From assembly GCA_937906635.1 (NCBI GenBank), contig CALCYP010000104.1, forward strand, positions 1 to 28,629: a stretch of 28,629 nucleotides of DNA. The letters run 5' to 3'. The notes below the pieces were generated by a model. The model worked only from the letters and a program-made list of their open reading frames with translations, was not told where the DNA came from and ran no database searches. How positions within the stretch are numbered: position 1 is the first letter of the stretch; the number at the start of each line of letters is the position of its first letter. The translations under genes and the position numbers were made by a program. Origin of the DNA: an uncultured bacterium. Its GTDB lineage: Bacteria > Patescibacteriota > Gracilibacteria > Absconditabacterales > Absconditicoccaceae. Shown here in pieces: positions 20,235 through 28,071 of this stretch.

Positions 20235-20262
20235 ATACATCCCAATATGGATTACTCATCTA

Positions 20263-20340
20263 CTGAACCATCGACCACTCCCGCAGAATTAAGGGGCTCT
20301 ACCTCTGCTGAAGCGGAGTGCAGCAACTGAGCTATTGCCA
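20263..20340 (-). repeat. tRNA-derived repeat, copy 2 (pseudo-tRNA)
   Basis: On the minus strand it begins TGGCAATAGCTCAGTTG, close to the 5' end of tRNA-Lys. It then has the same GC-rich D-loop insertion as copy 1, GTAGAGC, an altered anticodon arm (CCCTTAATTCTGCGGG) and GTGGTCGATGGTTCA. The T-arm is mutated and the acceptor does not close. It is about 28 bases upstream of tRNA-Lys on the same strand, so it probably arose from a tRNA-Lys-like gene. Confidence 0.65.
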
Positions 20341-20396
20341 CAAAACAACACTGCAAGCAACTCACACATACATGTGAGTCACTTATAATTATTTCA

Positions 20397-20585
20397 TTAA
20401 ATAAATCAACGCATTTTTTTGTATAATTTTGAATCAATTCTAACTCTGATTTTCCTTCCATCTTCCATCATGACCCATTTGTAAACCAAATTTGGTTTAA
20501 AAGTTCTCTTTGTAGCTCTCATACTATGAGATCTATTATTTCCAGATGTCGTTCATTTACCTGTAAAATCGCATATTCTTGGCAT
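20397..20585 (-). CDS. rpmB: 50S ribosomal protein L28
   Basis: 62 residues with TGA as Gly. MPRICDFTGKGTTSGNNRSH is the family's N-terminal signature, followed by RATKRTFKPNLVYKWVMMED and a basic strand IRVRIDSKLYKKMRGFI. It is part of the large ribosomal subunit. The usual zinc cysteines are not kept except one. It is the last gene of the minus-strand ribosomal cluster, 24 bases after rplY. A weak hairpin (20360-20379) lies downstream. Confidence 0.9.
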
Positions 20586-20609
20586 TTTTAAATCTATTTA
20601 TTTATAAAA

Positions 20610-21251
20610 CTATTCAGATGCTTTTTCAGCTTCTGGTTCAGCATCAGCTCAAGCTGTTCATGCTGGATTATCATTTCACTCCTCTTCTACTACTTCTTCT
20701 TTAGCTTGCATTACTGTAACTATAGCTTGTTCTGGATCATCCTTTGCGACAACTCAAGTAGGCAAATTCAAATCTTTTACGAATATTGTAGTATCAATAC
20801 TGTCAATTCCAGAAACATCAACTGTAATCTCTTTTGGAAGATCTTTTGGCAAAGCTTCTATAGCTAAATAATCCTTTACCAAATTGATTGTTCCTTCTCA
20901 AAGTTTTACTATAGGAGATAATTCTTCTCACTGCATTACAATACTTACTTCAGCAGAAACCTTTTCTCATTTCTTGATTCCCAAAAAATCTACATGCAAT
21001 ACTGTATCCATTACAGGATCTAACTGATAATCATGGATTAAAACCATTTCCTCTATTCATTCTCATTTCAATGTAACTGGTGTACTATGTCATGCTTCTT
21101 TAAACAACTTTACAAATTCATTTCTCGCACATGTAATAGAGATAGGTTTTTCTAAATGTCTACCATAAATAGTTGCAGGAATATATCCTTGTCTCCTAAG
21201 TTGGTTAACTTTTTTTCATTTTATATCACGCAATGATACCTTTAATTCCAT
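20610..21251 (-). CDS. rplY: 50S ribosomal protein L25/CTC with acidic tail
   Basis: 213 residues with TGA as Gly. It binds 5S rRNA. The N-terminal L25 domain runs MELKVSLRDIKGKKVNQLRR, then GYIPATIYGRHLEKPISI and LDPVMDTVLHVDFLGI. The C-terminal TL5/CTC domain holds SAEVSIVMQGEE and LPKEITVDVSGIDS. The last 40 residues are Glu/Ala-rich and probably disordered, with several TGA glycines. It lies 37 bases after rplS. Confidence 0.93.
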
Positions 21252-21288
21252 CTTTAAGTTTTCAAAAAACTAAAAATTATTGTTTAAA

Positions 21289-21858
21289 TTATTCTGCAGA
21301 TGTCTCTGCTGGAGCTTCTGTCGTCTCAGGAGCTGGTGTCTCTACTGGAGATTCAATTACAGGTTCTGTTACTGGTTCAGCTTTTGGTTCTTCAATTTTT
21401 TCTTCTACAACTGGCATTTCTTTAGAATCTTCAGAAATCTTCTGCTCATCTTCAGAAACCTTCTGTTCCTTTTTAACCAAAGCTAATAAATCTGTTCATC
21501 TTCTTTCGCTTTCTATGATACTCTTGAATCTAGCATCCTTTCAAATCTTTTCTCTTATATAATACAATTTTGATCTCCTAATTTTGTAATCGTCCAACAA
21601 GATTACTTTACTAAAATTTGGGAAAGACAAAGGATAAATCTTTTCGATAGTCATCCTTGCTGCCTCACCTCTAATAGTAAATGTACCATCTGGTTGATTT
21701 GGATTTTTTACTTTTATGACTAATCATTTGAATTTCCAAATCCTTTTTGTATCTCATTCTCAAACAATTTCATGTATTTCCAAAAACATACCAGGTCTCA
21801 CAGGCAAGATAATATTTTGATTCTTGTCATAAATATTTTTCAATCTATTGTAATACAT
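21289..21858 (-). CDS. rplS: 50S ribosomal protein L19 with long acidic extension
   Basis: 189 residues with TGA as Gly; typical L19 has about 115. It lies at the 30S-50S interface. The conserved core (about 18-118) shows RPGMFLEIHEIVGEGDTKRI, GTFTIRGEA, YPLSFPNFSKVILLDDYKIR and SKLYYIREKIGKDARFK. The last 70 residues are a Glu/Pro/Val/Ala/Thr-rich tail with repeated KAEPVTEPVIESPVET-like units, probably disordered. Such a tail on an rRNA-binding protein is unusual. Confidence 0.93.
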
Positions 21859-21891
21859 CACCAATTTTATCAATTAATAAAATGTTTTATA

Positions 21892-22032
21892 CTATTTTTT
21901 ACTATTAACAACTTTTGCTTTCCATTTTTTCTGCTGTTCCAACATTTTTCTCGTATCCATAACAACAACTTTTTCTACTCTACAAAGAGCCTTATTTAAT
22001 TTTTTCTTTGCCATAGTTCTCAATCTTGCCAT
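21892..22032 (-). CDS. Small basic protein in the ribosomal cluster
   Basis: 46 residues, very basic: MARLRTMAKKKLNKALCRVE, then a VVVMDTRKM strand and a Lys-rich C-terminal helix. I do not recognise it; it is too short for L20. Its ATG overlaps the TAA stop of the preceding gene by one base (TAATG), a sign of translational coupling, and rplS starts 33 bases later. Setting and charge suggest an RNA- or ribosome-binding role, which is inference only. Confidence 0.6.
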   Translation of the reverse strand: MARLRTMAKKKLNKALCRVEKVVVMDTRKMLEQQKKWKAKVVNSKK

Positions 22033-22301
22033 TATGCTACTATTTTAGAGGATAAATCTTTTAATCATTTCTTGTCCAATGATTCTTTTACTTGAGCCAT
22101 TGAAATTCCATATTTTTTTAATCTAGCCAAAGATTTTTGCTTTGCATCTTTTACCCAAGCAGTTTCTCCTTGTTTAGCTTCTTTTTTCAATATTAAAATA
22201 TATCGCTCAATAGCTTTTTTATATTTTTTACCAGACTTATTCTTCTTCCAATTTAATCCGACCAAGAAGTGTTTTATTTTTCTTCCGTTCGTATCTCACA
22301 T
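22032..22301 (-). CDS. Small basic protein between rpsG and rplS
   Basis: 89 residues with TGA as Gly and one CGA read as Trp (KKAIEWYILILKKEA). It is basic and helical: GLNWKKNKSGKKYKKAIE, then AWVKDAKQKSLARLKKYGIS and a final DKKGLKDLSSKIVA. I do not recognise it. It is coupled by a one-base stop/start overlap to the 46-residue gene. It starts 112 bases after rpsG, across a repeat. A lineage-specific ribosomal or assembly protein is possible. Confidence 0.65.
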
Positions 22302-22319
22302 AATAAATAACAATTAACA

Positions 22320-22412
22320 ATTAAAAACGGTCTTGTGTCTGCAGTCTTCAGTCCACAGCGAACATTGTCTGATGACTGCCGACTAATGACTATCGACTGT
22401 CGCAAAGCGACA
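22320..22412. repeat. Intergenic repeat in the ribosomal cluster (GACTATCGACTGTCG family)
   Basis: GTCTGCAGTCTTCAGTCCACAG and GACTGCCGACTAATGACTATCGACTGTCG repeat the words found near groES and groEL. GACTATCGACTGTCG at 22388-22402 is identical to 11599-11613. The unit lies between rpsG and the next gene. A small hairpin GTCGC-AAA-GCGAC is at its end. Confidence 0.6.
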
Positions 22413-22413
22413 A

Positions 22414-22881
22414 CTAATTAACATACTTTGCCATATAAGCAAAAGCTTTGTTGGCTTCTGCCATTCTATGAGTTTCTTCTTTCTTTTTTACAGCAGCTCA
22501 TTGATTAGAATAAGCAGCCAAAATTTCTTCAGCCAATCTTTTGTACATTGGTTTTCCTTTTTTTGATCTAGTTGCATCCAAAATCCATTTCATAGAGTAA
22601 AACAATCTCTTGTTTTGCTTTACTTCTACAGGAACTTGATAAACAGATCATCATAACCTCTTTGATTTAATCATCACAGTAGGAGATGCATTATCTATAG
22701 CCGTCTCTACAACTACTTGTGGATTCATATGTCCATTTGCTTTAATTTCTTTTAACATGTCTGAATAGATTTTTTTAGCAACAGACTTTTTTCCATTTTT
22801 CATCAAATAATTTATGATTTTATCTGTCTTTTCGGCAGATGAAGAACTAGTTCATACTATCTTCTTTGTTTTTATAGCCAT
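22414..22881 (-). CDS. rpsG: 30S ribosomal protein S7
   Basis: 155 residues with TGA as Gly, normal length. S7 starts assembly of the 30S head and touches the exit-site tRNA. Visible are KIINYLMKNGKKSVAKKIYSD, the GGSVYQVPVEV block, RLAEEILAAYSNQGAAVKKK and EETHRMAEANKAFAY near the end. It follows rpsL by 47 bases as in the classical str operon; fusA and tuf are not present after it. Confidence 0.95.
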
Positions 22882-22928
22882 ATTTATCAAAAAACACTTA
22901 AATAAATTATTTTAATTTCTATATTTTA

Positions 22929-23342
22929 CTATTTTGGTCTCTTTGCACCATACAAAGACCTAGCTTGTTTTCTTTCTGGCACAGGATTTGCGTCGTACTT
23001 TCATCTAACGATATGATATTTTACTCATGGCAAATCTTTTACCCTACCTCACCTAACAAGTACAACACTGTGCTCTTGTAATGTATGAGACTGTCCTGGA
23101 ATATAAGCCAGAACTTCTGCTCCATTTGAAAGTCTAACTTTTGCAAATTTTCTCTGAGCTGAATTTGGTTTCTTTGGTCCCATAACTCAAACTTTTAGAC
23201 AAACTCATCTTTTGAAAGGTGATGGAATCTCAACTTTCTTATTATTTTTTAGTTTGTTTACAGAAAATTGTAAAACTGGTGCTTTAGATTTTTTCTTTTT
23301 TGCAACTCTTCCCTTCTTAATTAACTGATTAATTGTAGGCAT
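22929..23342 (-). CDS. rpsL: 30S ribosomal protein S12
   Basis: 137 residues with TGA as Gly. S12 sits at the decoding site. MPTINQLIKKGR, then SPFKRGVCLKVGVMGPKKPN, SAQRKFAKVRLSNG, YIPGQSHTLQEHSVVLVRGG, RVKDLPGVKYHIVRGKYDA and a basic tail ending GAKRPK are all canonical. The streptomycin-site Lys and PGV region appear intact. All Arg codons seen are AGA or AGG. It is the first gene of the minus-strand ribosomal cluster. Confidence 0.97.
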
Positions 23343-23396
23343 AATCTATATTTTCAAATAAACTAAAATGACAATCAAATGCCATTGAGTAAACAT

Positions 23397-23424
23397 AATA
23401 TAAAAAAATAAAACAAAAAATCAA
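23397..23424 (-). promoter_or_regulatory. Probable promoter of the ribosomal cluster
   Basis: On the minus strand: TTGATT (23424-23419), a 16-base spacer, TATATT (23402-23397), about 55 bases before rpsL. The rest of 23343-23510 is AT-rich with nothing else visible. Confidence 0.5.
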
Positions 23425-23511
23425 GAGATTTTTTAAAAAAGATTTGTTAATTATAAATTGGTATCTTTTGTTTTTGGTATTACTTTTCATACTTGTAAAA
23501 CAAGAAAAAGA

Positions 23512-23540
23512 AAAACCCCGAGTACAAAACTCGGAGTTGG
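23512..23540 (-). terminator. Rho-independent terminator of the T9SS-cargo gene
   Basis: Read on the minus strand, ACTCCGAG (23537-23530) pairs with CTCGGGGT (23522-23515) around a 7-base loop, then TTTTTC follows. It lies 14 bases after the stop of the gene at 23554-24600. Confidence 0.85.
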
Positions 23541-23553
23541 TTATTTTGAACTA

Positions 23554-24600
23554 TTATTCTTTGACTACTCGCTTGACGAAACAATCTTTGCCATCAAAGA
23601 GCCTCAGAATATAGATTCCCGCAGAAAGATCAGAGATATCGATGCTTTCAACCAGTACATTTTCCCTCTTCACCAACCCAATAGTTGAAAAAATTTCAAC
23701 AGAACATGGCTTAGTGAAATAAAGAATACCATTCGTAGGGATAGGATAAACTTCAAACGAAGCATCAACAGTCTCTTCTACATCATATCCAGATCTACGA
23801 ACGTAAATCTTATTTTCTGCGACGTCCTGACATCCACTGGGTGTCGTATAGGTGTAATAAATGGTATGCCATCCTTCACCTGCAATTGCAGGATTAAATG
23901 TGTTACTATTCACGACACCATCTCCCCAATAATAACCACCTGATGGCCTACCACCAGACAGGACAAATGGAGATTCATTAAGGAATACTTCATTGGGCAA
24001 CCATAAAGACACCTGTGGCATAGCATTCACCGAAATATTACTCCCGATAGAATATGTAGAACCATTATAATAAAGAAACGACTCAATATAATGACTACCG
24101 ACACCTGCCAATTGTGGATAGAAAACATCATTCACAACACCGTCTCCAGTAAACGATACACTTCCAGAGACATTTGATGTAAAATAGTTTCTAAGGTCAA
24201 TTGGATTTGCATTCTCACATAAATTGGATGGCGGTAAGAAGTTCGTCTGGACTACATTATTGTTACCATTTCCGACGTAAACAGTGACATATTCGCATCC
24301 TTCTTGAATGTGGCCATAGCCACCAGAATTCATTACCTTCCTAAGATGATAAGTCGTTGTCTCCATTGGCCGTACCTCAAAAAAGAACGGAGACGACTGA
24401 ACTCCTTCTACGATAAACACATATTGTCCATCATCGTACGAAAAATCAACAGGACCAGTACCCTCAAACCGAAATTCAAGAATTGCAGATGATCCAAGAT
24501 TGATTGTTTGATTTCCGCCGTAAAAGCCGGCAGATAATTGCGCATAACTCGTTGCTACCGACATCCAGACGATGAACAACATAAACATTAATTTTTTCAT
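23554..24600 (-). CDS. Secreted protein with type IX secretion sorting domain; acquired from Bacteroidota
   Basis: 348 residues in the standard code. A clear signal peptide (MKKLMFMLFIVWMSVATSYA, about 1-20) is followed by Ig/PKD-like beta repeats. One is around 20-110 (ending TTTYHLRKV); two similar units carry a GDGVVND/GDGVVNS motif. The last 75 residues (FEVYPIPTNGILYFTKP, DISDLSAGIYILRLFDG, FVKRVVKE) are a textbook T9SS type-A C-terminal domain. That domain is known from Bacteroidota, which need an outer membrane and PorU to use it. About 35 Gly codons include no TGA. Arg is written CGG twice and CGA once, against the host's apparent code. It has its own promoter and terminator between code-25 genes. 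Transfer from Bacteroidota is the best reading; whether the host can export or process it is unknown. Confidence 0.85.
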   Translation of the reverse strand: MKKLMFMLFIVWMSVATSYAQLSAGFYGGNQTINLGSSAILEFRFEGTGPVDFSYDDGQYVFIVEGVQSSPFFFEVRPMETTTYHLRKVMNSGGYGHIQEGCEYVTVYVGNGNNNVVQTNFLPPSNLCENANPIDLRNYFTSNVSGSVSFTGDGVVNDVFYPQLAGVGSHYIESFLYYNGSTYSIGSNISVNAMPQVSLWLPNEVFLNESPFVLSGGRPSGGYYWGDGVVNSNTFNPAIAGEGWHTIYYTYTTPSGCQDVAENKIYVRRSGYDVEETVDASFEVYPIPTNGILYFTKPCSVEIFSTIGLVKRENVLVESIDISDLSAGIYILRLFDGKDCFVKRVVKE

Positions 24601-24645
24601 ATAATTGAGTTTTTGTTTGTTATTTTTCTTTTCAGAATAATCATT

Positions 24646-24673
24646 ATTATAAATTTCACTCTAAAAAAGTCAA
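24646..24673 (-). promoter_or_regulatory. Promoter of the T9SS-cargo gene
   Basis: On the minus strand: TTGACT (24673-24668), a 16-base spacer, TATAAT (24651-24646). This is a sigma70-like promoter, not the Bacteroidota type. Confidence 0.75.
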
Positions 24674-24680
24674 GCAAAAT

Positions 24681-24708
24681 TTGACAAATAGAAATTTTTT
24701 ATTATAAT
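24681..24708 (+). promoter_or_regulatory. Promoter of the ArfB-like gene
   Basis: Consensus TTGACA (24681-24686), a 16-base spacer, consensus TATAAT (24703-24708), 31 bases before the ATG. It lies back to back with the promoter at 24646-24673. Confidence 0.8.
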
Positions 24709-24739
24709 CTATAAAATATTTACAAAATAAAAACAAAAA

Positions 24740-25297
24740 ATGAACGAAGAAAATATACAAACAAATCAAGAAAATTTAGACACAGTTGGTGTGAAAACTG
24801 AACTTGAAAAAGAGGAAGAAGAATTAAAACAATACACACAACAACGTATTGCCAATGTACTTGAAACAGTAATGAGAAATCCAAACGGTAGATATTGGAC
24901 AGTCAAATGGGTCCATGCAAGTGGCCATGGTTGACAAAAAATCAATCATGGTAATTCAAAAGCTCAATTACACTTTAATATAAACAATTTTTATAATGAT
25001 TTTGATATAAAAGATAAAACTCGAGAAGATTTTGTGAAGATTGTCTGAGAAAAGAACATAACACACGACCAATCAATATTGACTTTGGAAAATCAAGAAA
25101 CCAGATATGCTTCCAAAAACAAAGACAAAGTCTTAGAACATCTAAAAGCAATATTATTGGAACTATTTAAAGAAGAAAAAGAAAGAATTCAAACAGAAAT
25201 ATCTCATGAACAAAAGGAAGAAAGAAGAAAAGAAAAATGAAAGCATTCGGAAAAAAAATGAAGAAGAAAAAAAATTAGGCCACAAGATATAGAGTAA
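24740..25297 (+). CDS. ArfB-like peptidyl-tRNA hydrolase (RF-1 domain, GGQ motif)
   Basis: 185 residues with TGA as Gly. ArfB-type proteins release nascent chains from stalled ribosomes through a GGQ motif. After an acidic, Gln-rich N-terminal 45 residues comes the RF-1-like domain: ASGHGGQKINHGNSKAQLHF (GGQ at 64-66), then ITHDQSILTLENQETRYASK and KDKVLEHLKAIL. The last 50 residues are Lys/Glu/Arg-rich, as in the ribosome-tunnel tail of ArfB. The second Gly of GGQ is itself TGA, so the enzyme can only be made if UGA is read as glycine. The N-terminal extension is longer than in ArfB of E. coli. It ends 2 bases from the convergent methyltransferase gene. Confidence 0.85.
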
Positions 25298-25299
25298 AT

Positions 25300-25854
25300 T
25301 TATTTATACAAATATATTGTGCTAACTCATTTGTCATTTTTATAAACTTCAAATGGCTTATGCTTAGAAAATTTGAAAGAGTTTGAAATTATTATAGTAT
25401 CAGCTTTTTTCGTTTCTCGAATTCGATCTTCCATAATGGCCAATTGAGATTCCCACAAATATAGGTATATGTAATCATATTTTTTTATATCAACATCAAA
25501 AAGATTTTTCTTGTACAATTGAACATTTCAAATCTTATAATATTTATTTAAACATCTTCATTTTACGATAGCATAAGGATTTATATCAAATCAATCTGCT
25601 GATTTTAATTGATGTTCTTTTGAAAAAAATCTCAAAGCTTTACCATCTCCACAACCCAAATCCACCATTGTCGCATTTTTTTTGATTTTAAGCTGCTTCA
25701 TGATAGTAAGATGCCTATCAAAAGTAGAAACATATGGAGCTTTTTTTGTCTTTGAAAACAGAAGGCGAAACGTGTTACAAAGATAACATACAGAAATTAC
25801 TAATATAAATAGCAAGATAAAAATCACAATGATAATCAATAATATATTTTTCAT
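25300..25854 (-). CDS. Membrane-anchored SAM methyltransferase-like protein
   Basis: 184 residues with TGA as Gly. A long N-terminal hydrophobic anchor (about 4-28) is followed by a class-I methyltransferase motif I, ATMVDLGCGDGKALRFF (about 62-78). SADGFDINPYAIVKG (motif II region) comes next, then DYIYLYLWESQLAIMED and DTIIISNSFKF. Two CGA codons follow MED (read MEDWIWETKKAD). CPR genomes often carry such anchored, short methyltransferases; the substrate is unknown. It is convergent with the ArfB-like gene and shares no obvious terminator with it. Confidence 0.75.
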
Positions 25855-26085
25855 TTGTTCTAAAAATAGTAAATTATTTTTTGTATTATTTTTATATGAA
25901 AATTCAACATTTGCTAACTAAAAGTTTTCAGTTTATTATATAAAAATAAAAATGTAAATATATTGTTTATTGTTTAAATAAATTGTGTGATTTCGTTTTA
26001 AAACAAAATGAAAAAAATTTTGAAAATTTTGATTATAGGGTATAATTATATTGTTAAATTAATTTTAAATTTTTTTTGAACAAAA
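25855..26085. other. AT-rich divergent promoter region
   Basis: No gene seen. TATAAT at 26041-26046 with TTGAAA at 26020-26025 (15-base spacer) is the likely promoter of the gene at 26086. Runs of TTTTAAAACAAAATG and AAAATTTTGAAAATTTTGA are self-complementary in part. A promoter for 25854 reading left cannot be placed with confidence. Confidence 0.4.
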
Positions 26086-26538
26086 ATGGACAACAATGTA
26101 AATTCAATGACTTTAGCAAAATCTGTGGATACAGTAAATGCTCTAATCGACAAAATCAACTCTACTTGTGATGCTTTAATTTCTGCTCTGGAAATGAATA
26201 CAGATAGCGTATCGTCTTATAATATGACTATCGTAGATAGGATGAATGTAAATTCTGAATTTATCGATAGAGTTGTTTCAAATATTATTGCTATGAAAAA
26301 ACACTTAGCAGATTTGAAAAAATGAATCAATTGAGATTTAATTATGGATACATGAGATTTGCAAACAGTTGTTTCTGGCCTAAGAGAGACAAGTGACAAG
26401 TTAAATGAGTTATTACTCAGTGATAATAATTTCAATAATGTTTATGATTTTGCTATCAACGAAATCCAGACATTGATTGCACAAGTACTGGATGAGGTGA
26501 AATTATGAGAAGTTGTCTTGAAATATGAAAATAATTAA
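26086..26538 (+). CDS. Small all-helical hypothetical protein
   Basis: 150 residues with TGA as Gly. The sequence is a series of amphipathic helices (SVDTVNALIDKINSTCDALI, FIDRVVSNIIAMKKHLADLK, VVSGLRETSDKLNELLL, FAINEIQTLIAQVLDEV) with coiled-coil spacing. No signal peptide or membrane segment and no family I recognise. It has its own promoter and ends before a bidirectional terminator. Confidence 0.65.
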
Positions 26539-26601
26539 AAATTAAAAATGAATAATTAATAATTTTGGAACTCTTTCATTTTTAATTCTTAATTCTTAAT
26601 T

Positions 26602-26629
26602 AAAAAGCTCTCCATACGGAGAGCTTTTT
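26602..26629. terminator. Bidirectional terminator
   Basis: AAAAAGCTCTCC (26602-26613) pairs perfectly with GGAGAGCTTTTT (26618-26629) around ATAC. It serves the plus-strand gene ending at 26538 and the minus-strand TMEM43 gene ending at 26631. An AT-rich repeat unit at 26540-26600 precedes it. Confidence 0.9.
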
Positions 26630-26630
26630 A

Positions 26631-27935
26631 TTATGCTTCAATAATTTCCATATCTTTCTCATCTTTTGGCGCTGAACCAATTCATTTATCTGATTTCTTA
26701 TTTTTTCTTGCTCTGACAAGTATCACTATTCAAGCTATAGCTACAACCAAACAACTTATTCAAACTACTGGTCTAACAGCTAATCGAGAAATACTAAATG
26801 CCAAGAAACCAAATACCAATGTCAATGCAAAAGCTATAATACTGGTTCAGACTCAGACAATTTTTGATAAAAATGGCAATACTTTTGCAAGAGTTGTGAT
26901 AAATTCAAACATCATAGAGAATCATATAAACATGAGTAACAATAATAGTCCTCTAAAAATCCATGTCATAGTTTTGTTTGATTGTTGTGCATGGATAAAC
27001 ATACTTTCAGCTGTCACTTGTCAGTTTTCCAATAACGCTATAGATTTTCAATTTGATACTGTATAGCTTGTCAAACTATTACCAACTTGTTGTCATACTA
27101 CACTTATTGTTCATGTTTTCACACTTGAAAACGTAATTTTCAAATCTCAAACTTGTGGGTTTCATTCACTATCTCATATGTATATGTGATCGTTATAAAC
27201 ATGAAATTTAGTTCAATTGATAGTAGATTCATTTTCTCAATCTCCATAAAGATAACTATTATTGTTGTCTTCTACTGTATTTTCACTAGTTTCTACAGAC
27301 TCGCTAACTTTATATTTTTCAGGTACAATAATCTCTTGCTCTGATAGATTAACAGCTCTATAATTATTTAAGCTATTTACAAATACACTATCCAAAGTAT
27401 ACACTCAAAGCATAATTGGAGATTTTTCTCGATTCTGTGACTCATACTCCCAAAAAGTTGGATTTTCATGTCATGCTGACTCATAAAAATTGCTTGAATT
27501 TACTGCATAATCTTCCCAAGCTTTACTATAAGAATATGTAGTTTCACAAGTCTCACTTCATCAAACATTGTCTGTACAATGTTCTTCAGAATCCTCTGTC
27601 CATTGATACATTTGAACATTTCTTGATAATTTCAAATCATCCACGATTACTCCGAATACAGGATCTTTTAACATCTCTGCACTAGAATTTGTCTCTCAAT
27701 ATAAATGAACCTCAAATCAATCCAATTCTGGATTAATTTCTGTAGAAACCGTTTCTTTTACAATTTCTGCTCATTCACTTAGAGCTACTTTAGTCTGTAT
27801 AAAGTTTTGCTCATTTTTAAATATTCATACTATAGATAAGATTACCAACAATATTCCTCATCAAATCTTAGCAAAACTGTTTTTTACACGAGAACCATAA
27901 GAATTTTTCGATGTCACTGTAACTTTGTCTGCCAT
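26631..27935 (-). CDS. TMEM43 (LUMA) family membrane protein
   Basis: 434 residues with TGA as Gly. The family's plan is visible. An N-terminal membrane segment (about 24-42) leads to TKVALSEGAEIVKE. A large extracytoplasmic domain follows with EVHLYGETNSSAEMLKDPVF, VDDLKLSRNVQMYQWTEDSE and NPTFWEYES. A C-terminal group of membrane helices ends in FSISWLAVRPVVGI. In relatives this last block is also Trp-x3-Arg-Pro; here the Trp is CGA. TMEM43 is an animal inner-nuclear-membrane protein with bacterial homologues of unknown role. The protein ends in a short basic then acidic tail. Confidence 0.8.
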
Positions 27936-27969
27936 ACATATAAATTAATAAATAAAAATTAATACGAGC

Positions 27970-27997
27970 ATATTACAAAATTTATTTTTTATGTCAA
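27970..27997 (-). promoter_or_regulatory. Promoter of the TMEM43 gene
   Basis: On the minus strand: TTGACA (27997-27992), a 16-base spacer, TAATAT (27975-27970), about 35 bases before the ATG at 27935. Confidence 0.65.
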
Positions 27998-28011
27998 ACA
28001 ATAATTTATAA

Positions 28012-28050
28012 AAAAATGTTTCATCATCGCACAGAATCAGAAACATTTTT
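28012..28050 (-). terminator. Terminator of the gene at 28072-28413
   Basis: AAATGTTTC (28014-28022) and GAAACATTT (28040-28048) form a stem. Read on the minus strand it is followed by a T-run. Confidence 0.6.
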
Positions 28051-28071
28051 ATATTTTATTGTGAAAAAGGG

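Noticed and set aside
19692..20461. Minus-strand ORFs of 69 codons reading through the tRNA-derived repeats.
   Set aside because: Their sequence (AQLLHSASAEVE and similar) is translated tRNA; real features there are the repeats and tRNA-Lys.
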